NCBI GenBank assembly: GCA_018401495.1
Contig: JAGYJX010000012.1
Span: 1-64,000, forward strand
Length of the DNA: 64,000 nt
Direction: 5' to 3'
Source of the DNA: Rhodospirillaceae bacterium
GTDB lineage: Bacteria; Pseudomonadota; Alphaproteobacteria; Thalassobaculales; Thalassobaculaceae
The translations under genes were made by a program, and so were the position numbers. The notes beneath the pieces are model-generated. The model did not search any database, was not told where the DNA came from, and saw only the letters and a list, made by a program, of their open reading frames with translations. Below are positions 1 to 10,783 of this stretch, in pieces (within the stretch, counting starts at the first letter, position 1; every line of letters begins with the position of its first letter).

Positions 1-230
1 GGTTGAACCATAAGCACTTTTGCGACAGGATGGCAAAATTCCGATCGACTAGGCTGAGCAATAAGGCCTGACAACATCAACAGGGCACTCGTCCGTTGCA
101 GACGGTGGAGTGTCGTGACGCGCCGATCGGAACATACCGACTGAGAGGTATGGACGTTTCCGTCGCTGGCAGACTGAGACGCGTCGAGAACGTCAGCGCG
201 GGGCAGACAACAACAAAGAGGAGAAACCCG

Positions 231-1845
231 ATGTCCGAAACAGCCGGGTCCGGCCCAGACGGGTTGGTCAGCCCGATCGATACCGAATACGAGATCGGCC
301 GGGACAACATTCGAAGCAAGTTCGGGCCGTTCGGCTTCGACATCCACAACCCGGTGTTCATGATCGCCGGGCTGACCATCATCGCCTTCGTGGTGTTCAC
401 GCTGGCCTTCCAGAACCACCTCGGTCCGGCGTTCGCAGGGCCTGCGCGAATGGCTGACCTCCAGCCTCGACTGGTTCTTCATTGCCTCGGCGAACGTGTT
501 CGTCCTGCTCTGCCTGTTCCTGGTCGTCTCACCGCTCGGCAAGGTCCGGCTCGGCGGCACCGAAGCCAAGCCCGACTACTCCTACACCGGATGGTTCGCG
601 ATGCTGTTTGCGGCCGGCATGGGCATCGGGCTGATGTTCTACGGGGTATCCGAGCCGATCTCGCACTTCAGCGCCGCGGTGGCGACCGACGCCGGGACGT
701 CCGAAAGCTGGGCACCCCTGGCCGGCGCGGCCGGCGATCCGGAGGCGGCGCGCCGGCTCGGGATGGCCGCCACCATCTTCCATTGGGGCCTGCACCCCTG
801 GGCGATCTACGCCGTGGTGGCGCTGGCCCTCGCCCTGTTCAGCTACAACAAGGGCCTGCCGCTGACCATGCGGTCGGTGTTCTACCCGATCCTGGGAGAG
901 CGGATCTGGGGCTGGCCGGGTCACGTGATCGACATCCTCGCGGTGTTCGCCACGCTGTTCGGCCTCGCCACCTCGCTCGGGCTCGGTGCCGAGCAGGCGA
1001 ACGCCGGCCTGGAATTCCTGTTCGGCGTTCCGGTGAACGACGTCTCGAAGGTCCTGCTGATCACCGGCATCACCGCGATCGCGCTGCTGTCGGTGCTCGC
1101 CGGCCTCGACGCCGGGGTCAAGCGGCTGTCGGAGATCAACCTGACGCTGGCCTTGCTGCTGCTGCTGTTCGTGGTCGTGGTCGGACCGACGCTGGCGATC
1201 GCCTCGGGCTTCTTCCTGAACCTCGCGGCCTATGTCCAGCACCTGCCGGCGCTGTCGAATCCGTTCGGACGCGAGGACGCCAACTTCAGCCAGGGCTGGA
1301 CCGCCTTCTACTGGGCCTGGTGGATCTCCTGGTCGCCGTTCGTCGGCATGTTCATCGCCCGCGTCAGCCGCGGCCGGACGGTGCGCGAGTTCATCGTCTG
1401 CGTCCTGCTGATTCCCTCGCTGGCCTGCGTGCTGTGGATGACCGCCTTCGGCGGCACCGCCATCAGCCAGCTCGTGAACGACGGCTACCGCGGGGCGGCC
1501 GACGCCGGCCTGGAACTGCAGCTGTTCATGATGCTGCAGCAGCTGCCGCTGACCCAGATCACGTCGTTCGTCGGGATCGTGCTGGTGATCGTGTTCTTCG
1601 TCACCTCGTCGGATTCCGGCTCGCTGGTGATCGACACCATCACCGCCGGCGGCAAGGTCGACGCGCCGGTGCCGCAGCGGGTGTTCTGGTGCGTGTTCGA
1701 GGGCCTGGTGGCGATCGCCCTGCTGCTCGGCGGCGGGTTGGCGGCGCTGCAGGCGATGTCGGTCTCGACCGGGTTCCCGTTCACGATCGTCCTGCTCGGC
1801 GCCTGCTACGCGATCATCAAGGGCCTGCGCAGCGAACCGCGCTGA
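231..1845 (+). CDS. BCCT-family transporter (frameshifted in this sequence)
   Basis: Inner-membrane secondary transporter of the betaine/choline/carnitine family, which takes up quaternary ammonium compounds and related zwitterions. The ATG at 231 follows an AGGAG-type ribosome site (219-223). The N-terminus (residues 1-70) reads in one frame and the rest continues one base later from about 440; removing one G from GGG at 438-440 joins them as a continuous FAGLREW segment. The BCCT signature is plain near 1310-1370 (YWAWWISWSPFVGMF). About 12 hydrophobic segments and about 537 residues match the family. The family is certain; the substrate is not. The neighbouring sulfonate-type genes make a sulfonated or methylated zwitterion worth considering, but that is inference. 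Confidence 0.88.
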
Positions 1846-1881
1846 CCCGAACGGGCACGCGATCCCCGGTCGTGGTTGCCG

Positions 1882-1912
1882 GGCGCGAGAGGGTTCCGCA
1901 CCCTCTCGCGCC
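1882..1912 (+). terminator. Strong hairpin after the BCCT gene
   Basis: Perfect 12-bp stem (GGCGCGAGAGGG at 1882-1893, CCCTCTCGCGCC at 1901-1912) around a 7-base loop, 37 bases after the BCCT stop. There is no U-tract, so it may be a transcript-end stabiliser or weak terminator rather than a classical intrinsic terminator. Confidence 0.6.
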
Positions 1913-1973
1913 GGCGGCGGCGTTCCCGCTATCATGGAACGTCGCCGTCAACGGCTCCTCATCGGGGGAAACG

Positions 1974-2821
1974 ATGCCCGTCGCTCGCCTGCTCGCCTGC
2001 CTCGCCCTCGTCGCGACCCTGTCCGTCGCCGCGACCGCTCCGGCGGCCACCGACAACACCACGCTGACCATCGTCGATGTCGACGGGAAAGCCCACGACT
2101 TCCCGATCGCGACCCTGCTGGCCCATCCGGACGCCGTCACGCTCCGCGTCGAGGGCGACCCGTCCTACGGCGACGCCTCGCCGGCCTTCCGGGCGATCCC
2201 GCTGGCCAAGGTCCTGGCAGGGTTGCCGGTCGACGGGCGCCGACGTGCTGAAGGCGACGGCGCTCGACGGCTTCGTCGCGCAACTGCCGGCCGCCAAGGC
2301 CCTTAACGCGGACCCCGCCGGCGCCATCGCCTATCTGGCGGTCCAGGACCCGGCGAAGCCCTGGCCGAACCTGAAGGGCAAGGATGTCGGCGCCGGCCCG
2401 TACTACATCGTCTGGCGGAACCCGCGGCTCTCCGGCATCGGACCGGAGGCGTGGCCGTTCCAGACCATCCGCCTCGAGCTCACCACCTCGGTCGCCAGCC
2501 CGCTACCCGGCGATCCTGGTGGCCGAGTCGCTCGGCGCCGACGATCCGGCGCGGCGCGGCCAGCAGCTGTTCGTCGACAACTGCTTCGTGTGCCACAAGA
2601 TGAACGGCGCCGGCGAGGCGACGGTCGGCCCCGACCTCAACCTGCCGATGAATCCGACCGAGTACTTCCAGCCGGCGATCCTGCCGCGCTACCTGCGCGA
2701 CCCGTCCTCGGTGCGCGCCTGGGGCGACCAGCAGATGCCCGGCTTCGCGCCAGACGTGCTGAGCGACCAGGACCTCGACGCCATCGTCGCCTATCTCGGG
2801 CACATGGCCGGCCGGCGATGA
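1974..2821 (+). CDS. Periplasmic c-type cytochrome with N-terminal oxidoreductase-like domain (two frameshifts)
   Basis: Predicted exported electron carrier. The start ATG follows GGGGAA. Residues 1-24 form a signal peptide ending in an Ala-rich cleavage region. Residues about 25-180 resemble the small beta-rich domain found in some molybdopterin-type periplasmic oxidoreductases (weak assignment). Residues about 190-282 are a class I cytochrome c with the haem-binding motif CFVCH near 2581-2595 and a distal Met candidate in QQMPGF. The reading frame breaks twice, near 2238 (GGG for GG) and near 2503 (CCC for CC); each needs one base removed. The stop overlaps the next start (ATGA), so it is co-transcribed with the DUF2165 gene. 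The electron donor is unknown; sulfite is a guess from context. Confidence 0.72.
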
Positions 2822-3325
2822 CGACGCTGGCGGCGGGCGGCGGGCTCGTCCGCTGGGCCAAGCTGATCGGCGTCTTCGGCATCGCCCTGCACATGTCGCT
2901 GGCGGCGGTCGGCAACGTCACCGACTACGACACCAACTGGCAGTTCGTGCAGCGCGTCCTGGCGATGGACACGACCTTCCAGAGCCCGGCGCTGATGTGG
3001 CGGGCGGTCACCGACCCGACGGCTCCAGACCGCCGCCTACCTCGCCGTCATCGCCGCCGAGATCGCCGGTGCCGGCCTGTTGTGGTGGGGGCTGGCGGTG
3101 CTGTGGCGGGCCCGCGCCGCCGGCGCCGACGGCTTCCACGCCGCCAAGGGCCCGGCGCTGTTCGCCCTGATGTGGTGCTTCGCGATCTGGACCATCGGCT
3201 TCGTCGCGATCGGCGGCGAGTGGTTCGCGATGTGGCAGTCGGCGACCTGGAACGGACAGGACGGCGCCACCCGCTTCGCCACCCTGACCGGCATCGTCAT
3301 GCTGTTCCTGGCGGTCCGGGAGTAG
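2818..3325 (+). CDS. DUF2165 small integral membrane protein (one frameshift)
   Basis: About 168 residues with four predicted membrane helices (residues about 10-30, 70-90, 105-130, 145-165) and the family's typical start (VRWAKLIGVFGIALHMSLAA) and conserved end GEWFAMWQS-W-G. Function of the family is unknown. The start overlaps the preceding cytochrome stop by 4 bases, so the two are translationally coupled. The frame breaks near 3021 (ACGGCTC, expected ACGCTC); removing one G restores a continuous DPTLQTAAYLAV segment. It ends 27 bases before the convergent GntR gene. Confidence 0.8.
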
Positions 3326-3352
3326 GCCGCCCCGGGCTGCCGGGCGCGCCGA

Positions 3353-4090
3353 TCAAACCAGCTCGACGCCGTAGTGACAGGCGTCGGTGCGGCAGCGGCT
3401 GAGGCGCCATTCCACCGCCGCCCCGTCCAGCGTCGTCGCCAGCCGGTCGATCTCCAGCAGCGGCGTGCCGGGCGCCACCGCCAGCAGCTCGGCCTCGCGG
3501 GCGTCGGCGGCGACCGCGCGGAGCCGCTCGGCGGCGCGGTAGACGGTCACTGCGAAGCGCTCCTCGTAGAGGGTGTACAGGGTGTTCGGCAGTTCCTCCG
3601 GCGCCAGCTCGGCGAGGCGCGCCGAACAGCCGGGCCGGCAGCACCAGGCGCTCGACCAGCAGCGGCCGGGCGGCCGACCGAACGGACGCGGTCGATCACC
3701 ACCACGGCGGCGCCGGCCGGCAGGCCGAGGCGCGCCGCCTCAACCCGCTCGGCGCGCCGGCGGCCGCAGGCCAGCACCCGGCTGCTCGGGGTCGGGCGGG
3801 CGCCGGCGGCGTCGACCATCCGGAAGAAGTGGAACAGCGAGCGCTCGGGATCGTGGCGGCAGACGACCGTGCCCTTGCCCTGCTGGCGGACCAGCAGGTT
3901 CTCGGCCACCAGTTCGTCGAGCGCCCGCCGCACCGTGCCCGGGCTGACGCCGAACAGGCTCGGCCAGCCGCGGCTCGCTCGGCAGCATGTCGCCGGGCTT
4001 CCAGACTTCGTCGATCAGGTTGCGGATCACCCGCTGCTTGACCTGCCGGTACAGCGGCCCGAAGCCCGGTCTCATCCGCTCGGCGGTCAC
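3353..4090 (-). CDS. GntR/HutC-family transcriptional regulator (three frameshifts)
   Basis: Cytoplasmic DNA-binding regulator. Reading from the GTG at 4090 (AGGAG upstream), residues 1-75 are a GntR winged helix (LYRQVKQRVIRNLIDEVW, DMLPSE, GTVRRALDELVAENLLVR, GKGTVV) and residues about 90-245 a UTRA ligand-binding domain (LFHFF, then FAVTVYRAAERL and EIDRLATTLDG). Three single-base insertions break it, near 3960, 3674 and 3622; since three insertions restore phase, the total span is still a multiple of three. It diverges from the SuyA-like gene across an inverted repeat, so it most likely controls that operon and itself. The effector is unknown; UTRA domains usually bind small metabolites, here perhaps a sulfonate. 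Confidence 0.82.
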
Positions 4091-4132
4091 CGCACCACGC
4101 TCCTGCCTGTCCGCCCGTCTTCCGGATCGAGT

Positions 4133-4158
4133 CTTGTATAAGACCTACAAGTCTTGTA
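4133..4158. promoter_or_regulatory. Probable GntR operator between the gntR and suyA-like genes
   Basis: Perfect 13-base palindrome TACAAG-T-CTTGTA at 4146-4158, with a third half-site CTTGTA at 4133-4138. The pattern resembles the TTGTA/TACAA half-sites known for HutC-subfamily GntR proteins. It lies 43 bases upstream of the regulator start and about 80 upstream of the lyase start, in the only AT-richer stretch of this intergenic region. Confidence 0.7.
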
Positions 4159-4236
4159 CTCAATGGGTATGGTTGGACGGCCGCAGAGACGGCCGCCGCG
4201 AGGAAACGCCCCCGCTACCCTTCGACGAGAGCTCCG

Positions 4237-4521
4237 ATGACCAATCATTTCAACGTCCACCACAAGGCCGACACGGTCGGCGTGATCACCGTTGAAGGCA
4301 TTGCTGCCGGCCAGGAACTGACCGGCTGGATCATGGAGACCGACGAGACCGTCACCCTGAAGGCGCTGGACCCGATCCCGATCGGCCACAAGATCGCGCT
4401 CGGCGACATCAAGGCCGGCGACACGATCCTGAAATACGGCCACGACGTCGGGAAGGCCGTGGCGGACGTGGGCAAGGGGCATCACGTCCACACCCACAAC
4501 ATGAAGACCAAGCGCTGGTGA
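4237..4521 (+). CDS. suyA: SAF-domain small subunit, (2R)-sulfolactate sulfo-lyase alpha-like
   Basis: 94-residue cytosolic protein of the UxaA-N/SAF type ([14 protein letters not shown], then [18 protein letters not shown] and GHDVGKA). In altronate dehydratase this domain is fused to the large catalytic part; here, as in SuyA of sulfolactate degraders, it is a separate polypeptide directly before the large subunit. SuyAB cleaves (2R)-3-sulfolactate to pyruvate and sulfite. The gene starts 79 bases after the palindromic operator and its stop lies 18 bases before the SuyB-like start. The alternative is another UxaA-family dehydratase acting on a hydroxy acid. Confidence 0.72.
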   Translation: MTNHFNVHHKADTVGVITVEGIAAGQELTGWIMETDETVTLKALDPIPIGHKIALGDIKAGDTILKYGHDVGKAVADVGKGHHVHTHNMKTKRW

Positions 4522-4538
4522 GCGGGGAGAGACGCACC

Positions 4539-5717
4539 ATGGCCACCAAGGACACGTTGAACTTCCAGGGCTACCGCCGCGAGAACGGCCGGGTCGGGAT
4601 CCGCAACCACGTCGTCATCCTGCCGCTCGACGACCTGTCCAACGCTGCCTGCGAGGCGGTCGCCAACAACATCAAGGGCTGCCTGGCGATCCCGCACGCC
4701 TACGGCCGGCTGCAGTTCGGCGCCGACCTCGACCTGCATTTCCGGACCCTGATCGGCACCGGCAGCAACCCGAACGTCGCCGCCGTCATCGTGATCGGCA
4801 TCGAGCCGGGCTGGACCAAGCGGGTGGTCGACGGCATCGCCGCCACCGGCAAGCCGGTCGAGGGCTTCGCGATCGAGCAGCACGGCGACATCAGCACCAT
4901 CGCGCGCGCCTCCTACCGGGCGAAGCAGTTCCTGCAGGACGCCTCGGAGAAACTGCGCGAGGAGTGCTCGATCGACGAGCTCTGGGTCTCGACCAAGTGC
5001 GGCGAGAGCGACACCACCTCGGGCCTCGGCTCCTGCCCGACGGTCGGCAACCTCTACGACAAGCTGGATCCGCTCGGCATCACCTCGTGCTTCGGCGAGA
5101 CCTCGGAGATCACCGGCGCCGAGCATGTCTGCGCCGCCCGCGCGGCGACGCCGGAGGTCGGGCGGAAGTTCCTGGCGACCTGGCAGGCCTACATGGACGA
5201 GGTGATCGAGCCGCACAAGACCTCGGACCTGTCGGAGAGCCAGCCGACCAAGGGCAACATCGAGGGCGGGCTGACCACCATCGAGGAGAAGGCGTTCGGC
5301 AACCTCGAGAAGATCGGCAAGCACGTGAAGTACATCGACGTGCTGGAGCCGGCCGAGGCGCCGACCAAGGGGCCGGGCATGTACTTCATGGACACCTCCT
5401 CGGCGGCCGCCGAGTGCGTGACCCTGCAGGCCGCCGCCGGGTTCGCGGTGCACCTGTTCCCGACCGGCCAGGGCAACGTCATCGGCAACCCGATCGAGCC
5501 GGTCATCAAGCTCAGCGCCAACCCGCGCACGGTGCGCACCATGGGCGAGCACATCGACCTCGACGTCTCGGGCATCCTGCGCCGCGAGATGACGCTGGAC
5601 CAGGCCGGCGACGCCCTGATCGACGTCATGATCCGGACCTGCAACGGCCGGCTGACCGCCGCCGAGGCGCTCGGCCACCGCGAATTCGTGCTGACCAAGC
5701 TGTACCGGAGCGCCTGA
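4539..5717 (+). CDS. suyB: UxaA-family large subunit, (2R)-sulfolactate sulfo-lyase beta-like
   Basis: 392-residue catalytic subunit. The start is the ATG at 4539, preceded by GGGGAGAG; an in-frame GTG 21 bases earlier has no ribosome site. The N-terminus [15 protein letters not shown] and the metal/active-site region [16 protein letters not shown] are typical of UxaA-like lyases, with the CGESD-TSG-GSCP form that I associate with SuyB rather than the CGGSD-YSG-NP form of altronate dehydratase. The product sulfite would fit the TauE/SafE exporter encoded immediately downstream on the other strand. The subunit split and motif support SuyB; the substrate is not proven from sequence. Confidence 0.74.
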   Translation: MATKDTLNFQGYRRENGRVGIRNHVVILPLDDLSNAACEAVANNIKGCLAIPHAYGRLQFGADLDLHFRTLIGTGSNPNVAAVIVIGIEPGWTKRVVDGIAATGKPVEGFAIEQHGDISTIARASYRAKQFLQDASEKLREECSIDELWVSTKCGESDTTSGLGSCPTVGNLYDKLDPLGITSCFGETSEITGAEHVCAARAATPEVGRKFLATWQAYMDEVIEPHKTSDLSESQPTKGNIEGGLTTIEEKAFGNLEKIGKHVKYIDVLEPAEAPTKGPGMYFMDTSSAAAECVTLQAAAGFAVHLFPTGQGNVIGNPIEPVIKLSANPRTVRTMGEHIDLDVSGILRREMTLDQAGDALIDVMIRTCNGRLTAAEALGHREFVLTKLYRSA

Positions 5718-5727
5718 CGACGACGGC

Positions 5728-6514
5728 TCAGAGCCCGCCGAGGCTGCGCACGAGCGTGTAGACCGCCACCGCGATGATCAGGGTGGCGAAGACCGCGTTC
5801 AGCGCGCCCCGGTGGGCCGCCAGCCGCCCGGCCGAGCGCGCCCCGAGCCAGCCCCCGACGACGCCGCCGGCAACGAAAACCGCCGCCAGCCCCCAGTCCA
5901 GCATCCCCGACACGGCGTAGTTGCCGGCGGTGGTGAGGCCGAAGGCGGTGACCGCGACCAGCGAGGAGCCGATCGGCGTTCAGGATCGGCATGCCGGTCG
6001 CCAGCATCAGGCCGGGCACCACCAGGAACCCGCCGCCGATCCCGAAGAATCCGGACAGCGTCCCGGCGCCGACCCCGACGCCGAGCAGTTTCGGCAGGTT
6101 GCCGCGGCTCAGCCGGACACCGGCATCGCCCTCGCCGCCGCGGCTGCGCAGCATCAGGACGCCGACCACCAGCATCAGCACCGCGAACAGCGCCAGCAGC
6201 CGCTGCCCGTCCATCAGCTTGCCGAGGGTCGACCCGGCCAGGGCGCCGGCGGCGCCGGTTGCGGCAAAGACGCTGGCGCACGGCCATTTCACGGTGCCCC
6301 GCCGCGCGTGGTTCACCAGGCCGATGGCGGCGTTCGCGGCGACCGCCACCGCGCTGGTGCCGATCGCGAGGTGGGTGTCGCCGACCCCCACCAGGTAGAT
6401 CATCAGCGGGACGGCGAGGATCGACCCGCCGCCGCCGACCAGCCCGAGGGTGAACCCCACGAGCGAACCGGACAGCAGGCCGAGGGCGCCTTGCAGCAGG
6501 GAGAGCGAGGTCAT
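5728..6514 (-). CDS. TauE/SafE-family membrane exporter (one frameshift)
   Basis: Inner-membrane permease of about 262 residues with eight predicted helices and the family glycine motifs (TLGLVGGGGSIL near the N-terminus and GFFGIGGGFLVVPGL midway). Family members export sulfite, sulfoacetate or related sulfur anions. The frame breaks near 5978: removing one base from GATCGGCG joins MPILNA to IGSSLVAVTAFG. Its start overlaps the rhodanese stop by 4 bases, so it belongs to the ArsR-rhodanese-exporter operon, and it converges on the SuyB-like gene. Both sulfite from sulfolactate cleavage and sulfite from persulfide oxidation could be cargo; this is inference. Confidence 0.82.
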
Positions 6515-7098
6515 CGCCGGTGCCGTCCGGTTCGGGTGGGGGATATCACGCGGTCTTCGCGGGGCCCTGACCGTAGCGCCGCCCGGTTCCAGGGTGCCCG
6601 CGCCAGCACCCGGGCCAGCCCGCAGAACCCGGTGACCCCCGCGGTGATCAGGCCGGCGCCGACGAACAGCGGCACCGCCAGGAACCACGGCGACACCAGC
6701 AGCCCGAGCGCGGTGCCCAGGAACGCCAGGCTGCCGGCGCCGATCTGCACCTGTCGCTGCAGTTCGAGCGGCTGGCGGCGGTCCACCGTCACCGGCAGCC
6801 CAGCCGCCTTCCAGGCGTCCAGCCCGCCCTCGACGACCAGCGCCTCGCAGGCTTCGCCGGCCCTGGCGGCGAGGCGCGGCGCGTTGGCAATCGTGCGCGC
6901 GCCGCTGCGGCAGTGGAAGATCACCGGCTTGCCCTGGTGCACCGCCAGTTCGGCGTCGTCCAGTTGGGACAGCGGAAGGTGGCGGGCGCCGGGGATCCTC
7001 TCGCGGGCGTGCTCGTCCGGCTCGCGCACATCGACCAGGATCGCGCCGTCGGCGATCAGACGCCGGGCCTCGGCGGGGGGAACGGTTCTAAGCGTCAT
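6511..7098 (-). CDS. Rhodanese-domain protein with DUF2892 membrane tail
   Basis: 195 residues. Residues 1-110 form a single rhodanese domain with the active-site loop CRSGAR (Cys accepts a sulfane sulfur). Residues about 115-175 are a DUF2892-type two-helix membrane hairpin (LAFLGTALGLLVSP, FVGAGLITAGVTGFCG). The protein would therefore present a sulfurtransferase at the inner face of the membrane, next to the TauE/SafE exporter encoded by the overlapping downstream gene. It overlaps the upstream ArsR gene by 11 bases. This gene trio is the arrangement expected of a sulfide/persulfide stress operon. Confidence 0.88.
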   Translation of the reverse strand: MTLRTVPPAEARRLIADGAILVDVREPDEHARERIPGARHLPLSQLDDAELAVHQGKPVIFHCRSGARTIANAPRLAARAGEACEALVVEGGLDAWKAAGLPVTVDRRQPLELQRQVQIGAGSLAFLGTALGLLVSPWFLAVPLFVGAGLITAGVTGFCGLARVLARAPWNRAALRSGPREDRVISPTRTGRHRR

Positions 7099-7477
7099 CG
7101 GGTTGCTCCTTGAGTGCGTCGCGATTGGTGTAATCGGGGCCGCGCACCGGGTCGGGCGCGCAGAATTCCTGGTGCAGCGTGGCGAACAAGCGCTCGAGCC
7201 GAGGGTCGGCGATCCGGTACCAGAGCGTCTGGCCCTCGCGCCGGAACGCCACCAGCCCCTCGGACCGCATCTTGGCGAGGTGCTGGGACAGCGCCGGCGG
7301 CGACAGTCGAACGGCGGCGGCCAGCGCGCCGGCTGTCGCCTCGCCGGACTCGACCAGCCGGCAGAGGATGATCAGGCGACGCTCGTTGGCGAGCGCGCGC
7401 AGGATCCCGGCCACTTCCGCCGCCTTCTCTTCCAGCTTGTCGAGATCGAACACCGCCACCGACATCGTCGTCCCCAT
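7088..7477 (-). CDS. ArsR-family regulator resembling BigR/SqrR persulfide sensors
   Basis: 129-residue winged-helix repressor from ATG 7477 (further in-frame starts at 7465 and a GTG at 7531 are possible). The HTH is clear (GALAAAVRLSPPALSQHLAKM, then EGLVAFRREGQTLWYRI). It carries two cysteines, Cys39 in the alpha-2 region (ILCRL) and Cys106 near the C-terminus (HQEFC), at the positions used by BigR and SqrR to form a disulfide or polysulfide link that releases DNA. A palindrome lies directly upstream of its start. It heads the operon with the rhodanese and exporter genes and diverges from a persulfide-dioxygenase-type gene. The sensing role is inferred from cysteine positions and context. 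Confidence 0.85.
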   Translation of the reverse strand: MGTTMSVAVFDLDKLEEKAAEVAGILRALANERRLIILCRLVESGEATAGALAAAVRLSPPALSQHLAKMRSEGLVAFRREGQTLWYRIADPRLERLFATLHQEFCAPDPVRGPDYTNRDALKEQPDDA

Positions 7478-7479
7478 TG

Positions 7480-7495
7480 TTAAGCGCTTGCTTAA
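7480..7495. promoter_or_regulatory. Probable ArsR/BigR-like operator
   Basis: Inverted repeat TTAAGC (7480-7485) and GCTTAA (7490-7495) around a 4-base centre, with the inner AAGCGCTT itself palindromic. It sits immediately upstream of the ArsR start codon and 65 bases before the divergent metallo-beta-lactamase gene, so one site could control both directions. Confidence 0.65.
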
Positions 7496-7560
7496 GTGAT
7501 GGGTGTCCCTATATCTGTCAAGGGTGACCACACGGGCGCCATCGAGCCGGAGGCAGGATC

Positions 7561-8448
7561 ATGAGCGGCAAACCCATCGTCCACGCGTTCTTCGACGAGC
7601 CCACCAACACCATCAGCTATCTGGTCGCCGATCCGGCCACCGGTCAGGCCGCGGTGATCGACCCGGTGCTGGACTACGACCACAACGCCGGCGAGGTCGA
7701 CTCCCGCTCGGTCGAGGCGATGCTGGAGGCGGCCCGCGAGGCCGGCTACACGATCGTCTGGACGCTGGAGACCCACGCCCACGCCGACCACCTCTCGGGC
7801 TCGCCCTACGTGAAGGCGAAGACCGGCGCGAGGATCGCGATCGGCGAGCACATCAAGGACGTGCAGCGCATCTTCCGACCGGTGTTCAACGCCACCGACC
7901 TGAAGACCGACGGCAGCGATTTCGACCATCTGTTCGCCGACGGCGAGCGCTTCCGGATCGGCGACCTCGAGGCGGAGGTGCTGTACACGCCGGGCCACAC
8001 GCCCGCCGACGTCACCTACCTGATCGAGGACGCCGCGTTCGTCGGCGACACCCTGTTCATGCCGGATTACGGCACCGCCCGCGCCGACTTCCCGGGCGGC
8101 GACGCCGGGACGCTGTTCCGGTCGATCCGCAAGCTGATGGCGCTGCCGCCGGAGACCCGGCTGTTCATGTGCCACGACTACAAGGCGCCTGGACGCGACG
8201 ACTACGCCTGGGAGACCACGGTCGGCGAGCAGCGCGCCAGCAACGTCCACGCCCGCGAAGGGGTGACCGAGGCGGAGTTCGTCGCCATGCGCACCAAGCG
8301 CGACGCAACGCTGTCGGCTCCTCGCCTGCTGCTGCCATCGGTCCAGGTCAACATCCGCGCCGGCCGCTTTCCGCCGGCCGACGCCAACGGCGTGCGCTAC
8401 CTGACGATCCCGGTGAAGCTCAAATGCGGACCGGAGGCGGTCGCCTGA
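7561..8448 (+). CDS. Metallo-beta-lactamase-fold protein, persulfide dioxygenase-like (ETHE1/Blh type)
   Basis: 295 residues. The MBL metal motif HAHADH is at about residues 72-77, with further ligands in TPGHTPADV and GDTLFMPDYGTARADFPGG, the last being the signature of the ETHE1/Blh persulfide dioxygenase group, which oxidises glutathione persulfide to sulfite with one mononuclear iron. The C-terminal LPSVQVNIRAGRFPP is also typical. It diverges from the BigR-like regulator across a shared palindrome, matching the bigR-blh arrangement. It should detoxify sulfane sulfur in the cytoplasm. Confidence 0.87.
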   Translation: MSGKPIVHAFFDEPTNTISYLVADPATGQAAVIDPVLDYDHNAGEVDSRSVEAMLEAAREAGYTIVWTLETHAHADHLSGSPYVKAKTGARIAIGEHIKDVQRIFRPVFNATDLKTDGSDFDHLFADGERFRIGDLEAEVLYTPGHTPADVTYLIEDAAFVGDTLFMPDYGTARADFPGGDAGTLFRSIRKLMALPPETRLFMCHDYKAPGRDDYAWETTVGEQRASNVHAREGVTEAEFVAMRTKRDATLSAPRLLLPSVQVNIRAGRFPPADANGVRYLTIPVKLKCGPEAVA

Positions 8449-8452
8449 CGGC

Positions 8453-9930
<1,478 letters not shown>

Positions 9931-9978
9931 CGGACCGACCGGGGCCGGCTGCTCACGCTTGCCCGGGGTGGGCCGGGA

Positions 9979-10611
9979 TCACTTCGGCTGCGGCACGTAG
10001 CGCAGGTATGGCTTCTCGGTCCGCCAGCCATTCGGGAACTTCGCCTTGGCCGCCTCGTCGTTCAGCGACGGCACGATGATCACCTCGTCGCCATGCTTCC
10101 AGTTCACCGGTGTCGCCACCGAATGCTTCGCCGTCAGTTGCAGCGAGTCGATCACCCGCAGCACTTCGTCAAAGTTTCGGCCGGTGCTGGCCGGGTAGGT
10201 GAGGGTCAGCTTGATCTTCTTGTCCGGCCCGATGACGAACACGGTGCGGACCGTCAGGCTGTCGAGGGCGTTCGGATGGATCATGCCGTACAGGGAAGCG
10301 ACCTTGCGATCCTCGTCGCCGACCAGCGGGTAGTTCGGCAACACCCCCTGGGTGTCCTTGATGTCCTTCGCCCACACGTGGTGGTCGGACACCGGGTCGA
10401 CGCTGACGGCCAGGACCTTGACGTTGCGCTTGTCGAACTCCGGCTTGAGCTTCGCCATGTAGCCGAGTTCGGTGGTGCACACCGGCGTGAAATCCTTCGG
10501 GTGCGAGAACAGGATGCACCAGCCATCGCCAATCCACTCGTGGAAGCTGATCTTGCCTTCGGTGGTGTCTGCCGTGAAGTCAGGGGCTATATCGCCCAGT
10601 TGCAGTGCCAT
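9979..10611 (-). CDS. 1-Cys peroxiredoxin (Prx6/LsfA type)
   Basis: 210-residue thiol peroxidase reducing hydrogen peroxide, alkyl hydroperoxides or peroxynitrite. The peroxidatic Cys45 is in the motif DFTPVCTTELG, and the long C-terminal domain ending in PYLRYVPQP is typical of the Prx6 group; no resolving cysteine motif is visible. The ATG at 10611 (MALQLGDIAPDF) is preferred to one 15 bases upstream because GGGAG lies at suitable spacing. It is a single-gene unit facing the PhoD-like gene. Confidence 0.93.
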   Translation of the reverse strand: MALQLGDIAPDFTADTTEGKISFHEWIGDGWCILFSHPKDFTPVCTTELGYMAKLKPEFDKRNVKVLAVSVDPVSDHHVWAKDIKDTQGVLPNYPLVGDEDRKVASLYGMIHPNALDSLTVRTVFVIGPDKKIKLTLTYPASTGRNFDEVLRVIDSLQLTAKHSVATPVNWKHGDEVIIVPSLNDEAAKAKFPNGWRTEKPYLRYVPQPK

Positions 10612-10783
10612 GGTGGAGACTCCCATGTTGATGGTGGGGCCGTGAGGCCGAAACGGAATCGGATCGGCAGGGTATCGCCGTTGACCGGCGGCCGCATCCC
10701 CCGTCGATCCCGCGGATATGCGGACGGACGGGAGCGATTGCGAGAGGCGCCGACGCGGGGTGTTCCGTCGGGGGCGACCGCGC

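Noticed and set aside
529..1935. Long minus-strand open frame opposite the BCCT gene
   Set aside because: It is a by-product of high GC: its translation is Gln/Arg/Glu-rich low complexity, while the plus-strand product has the full BCCT signature.
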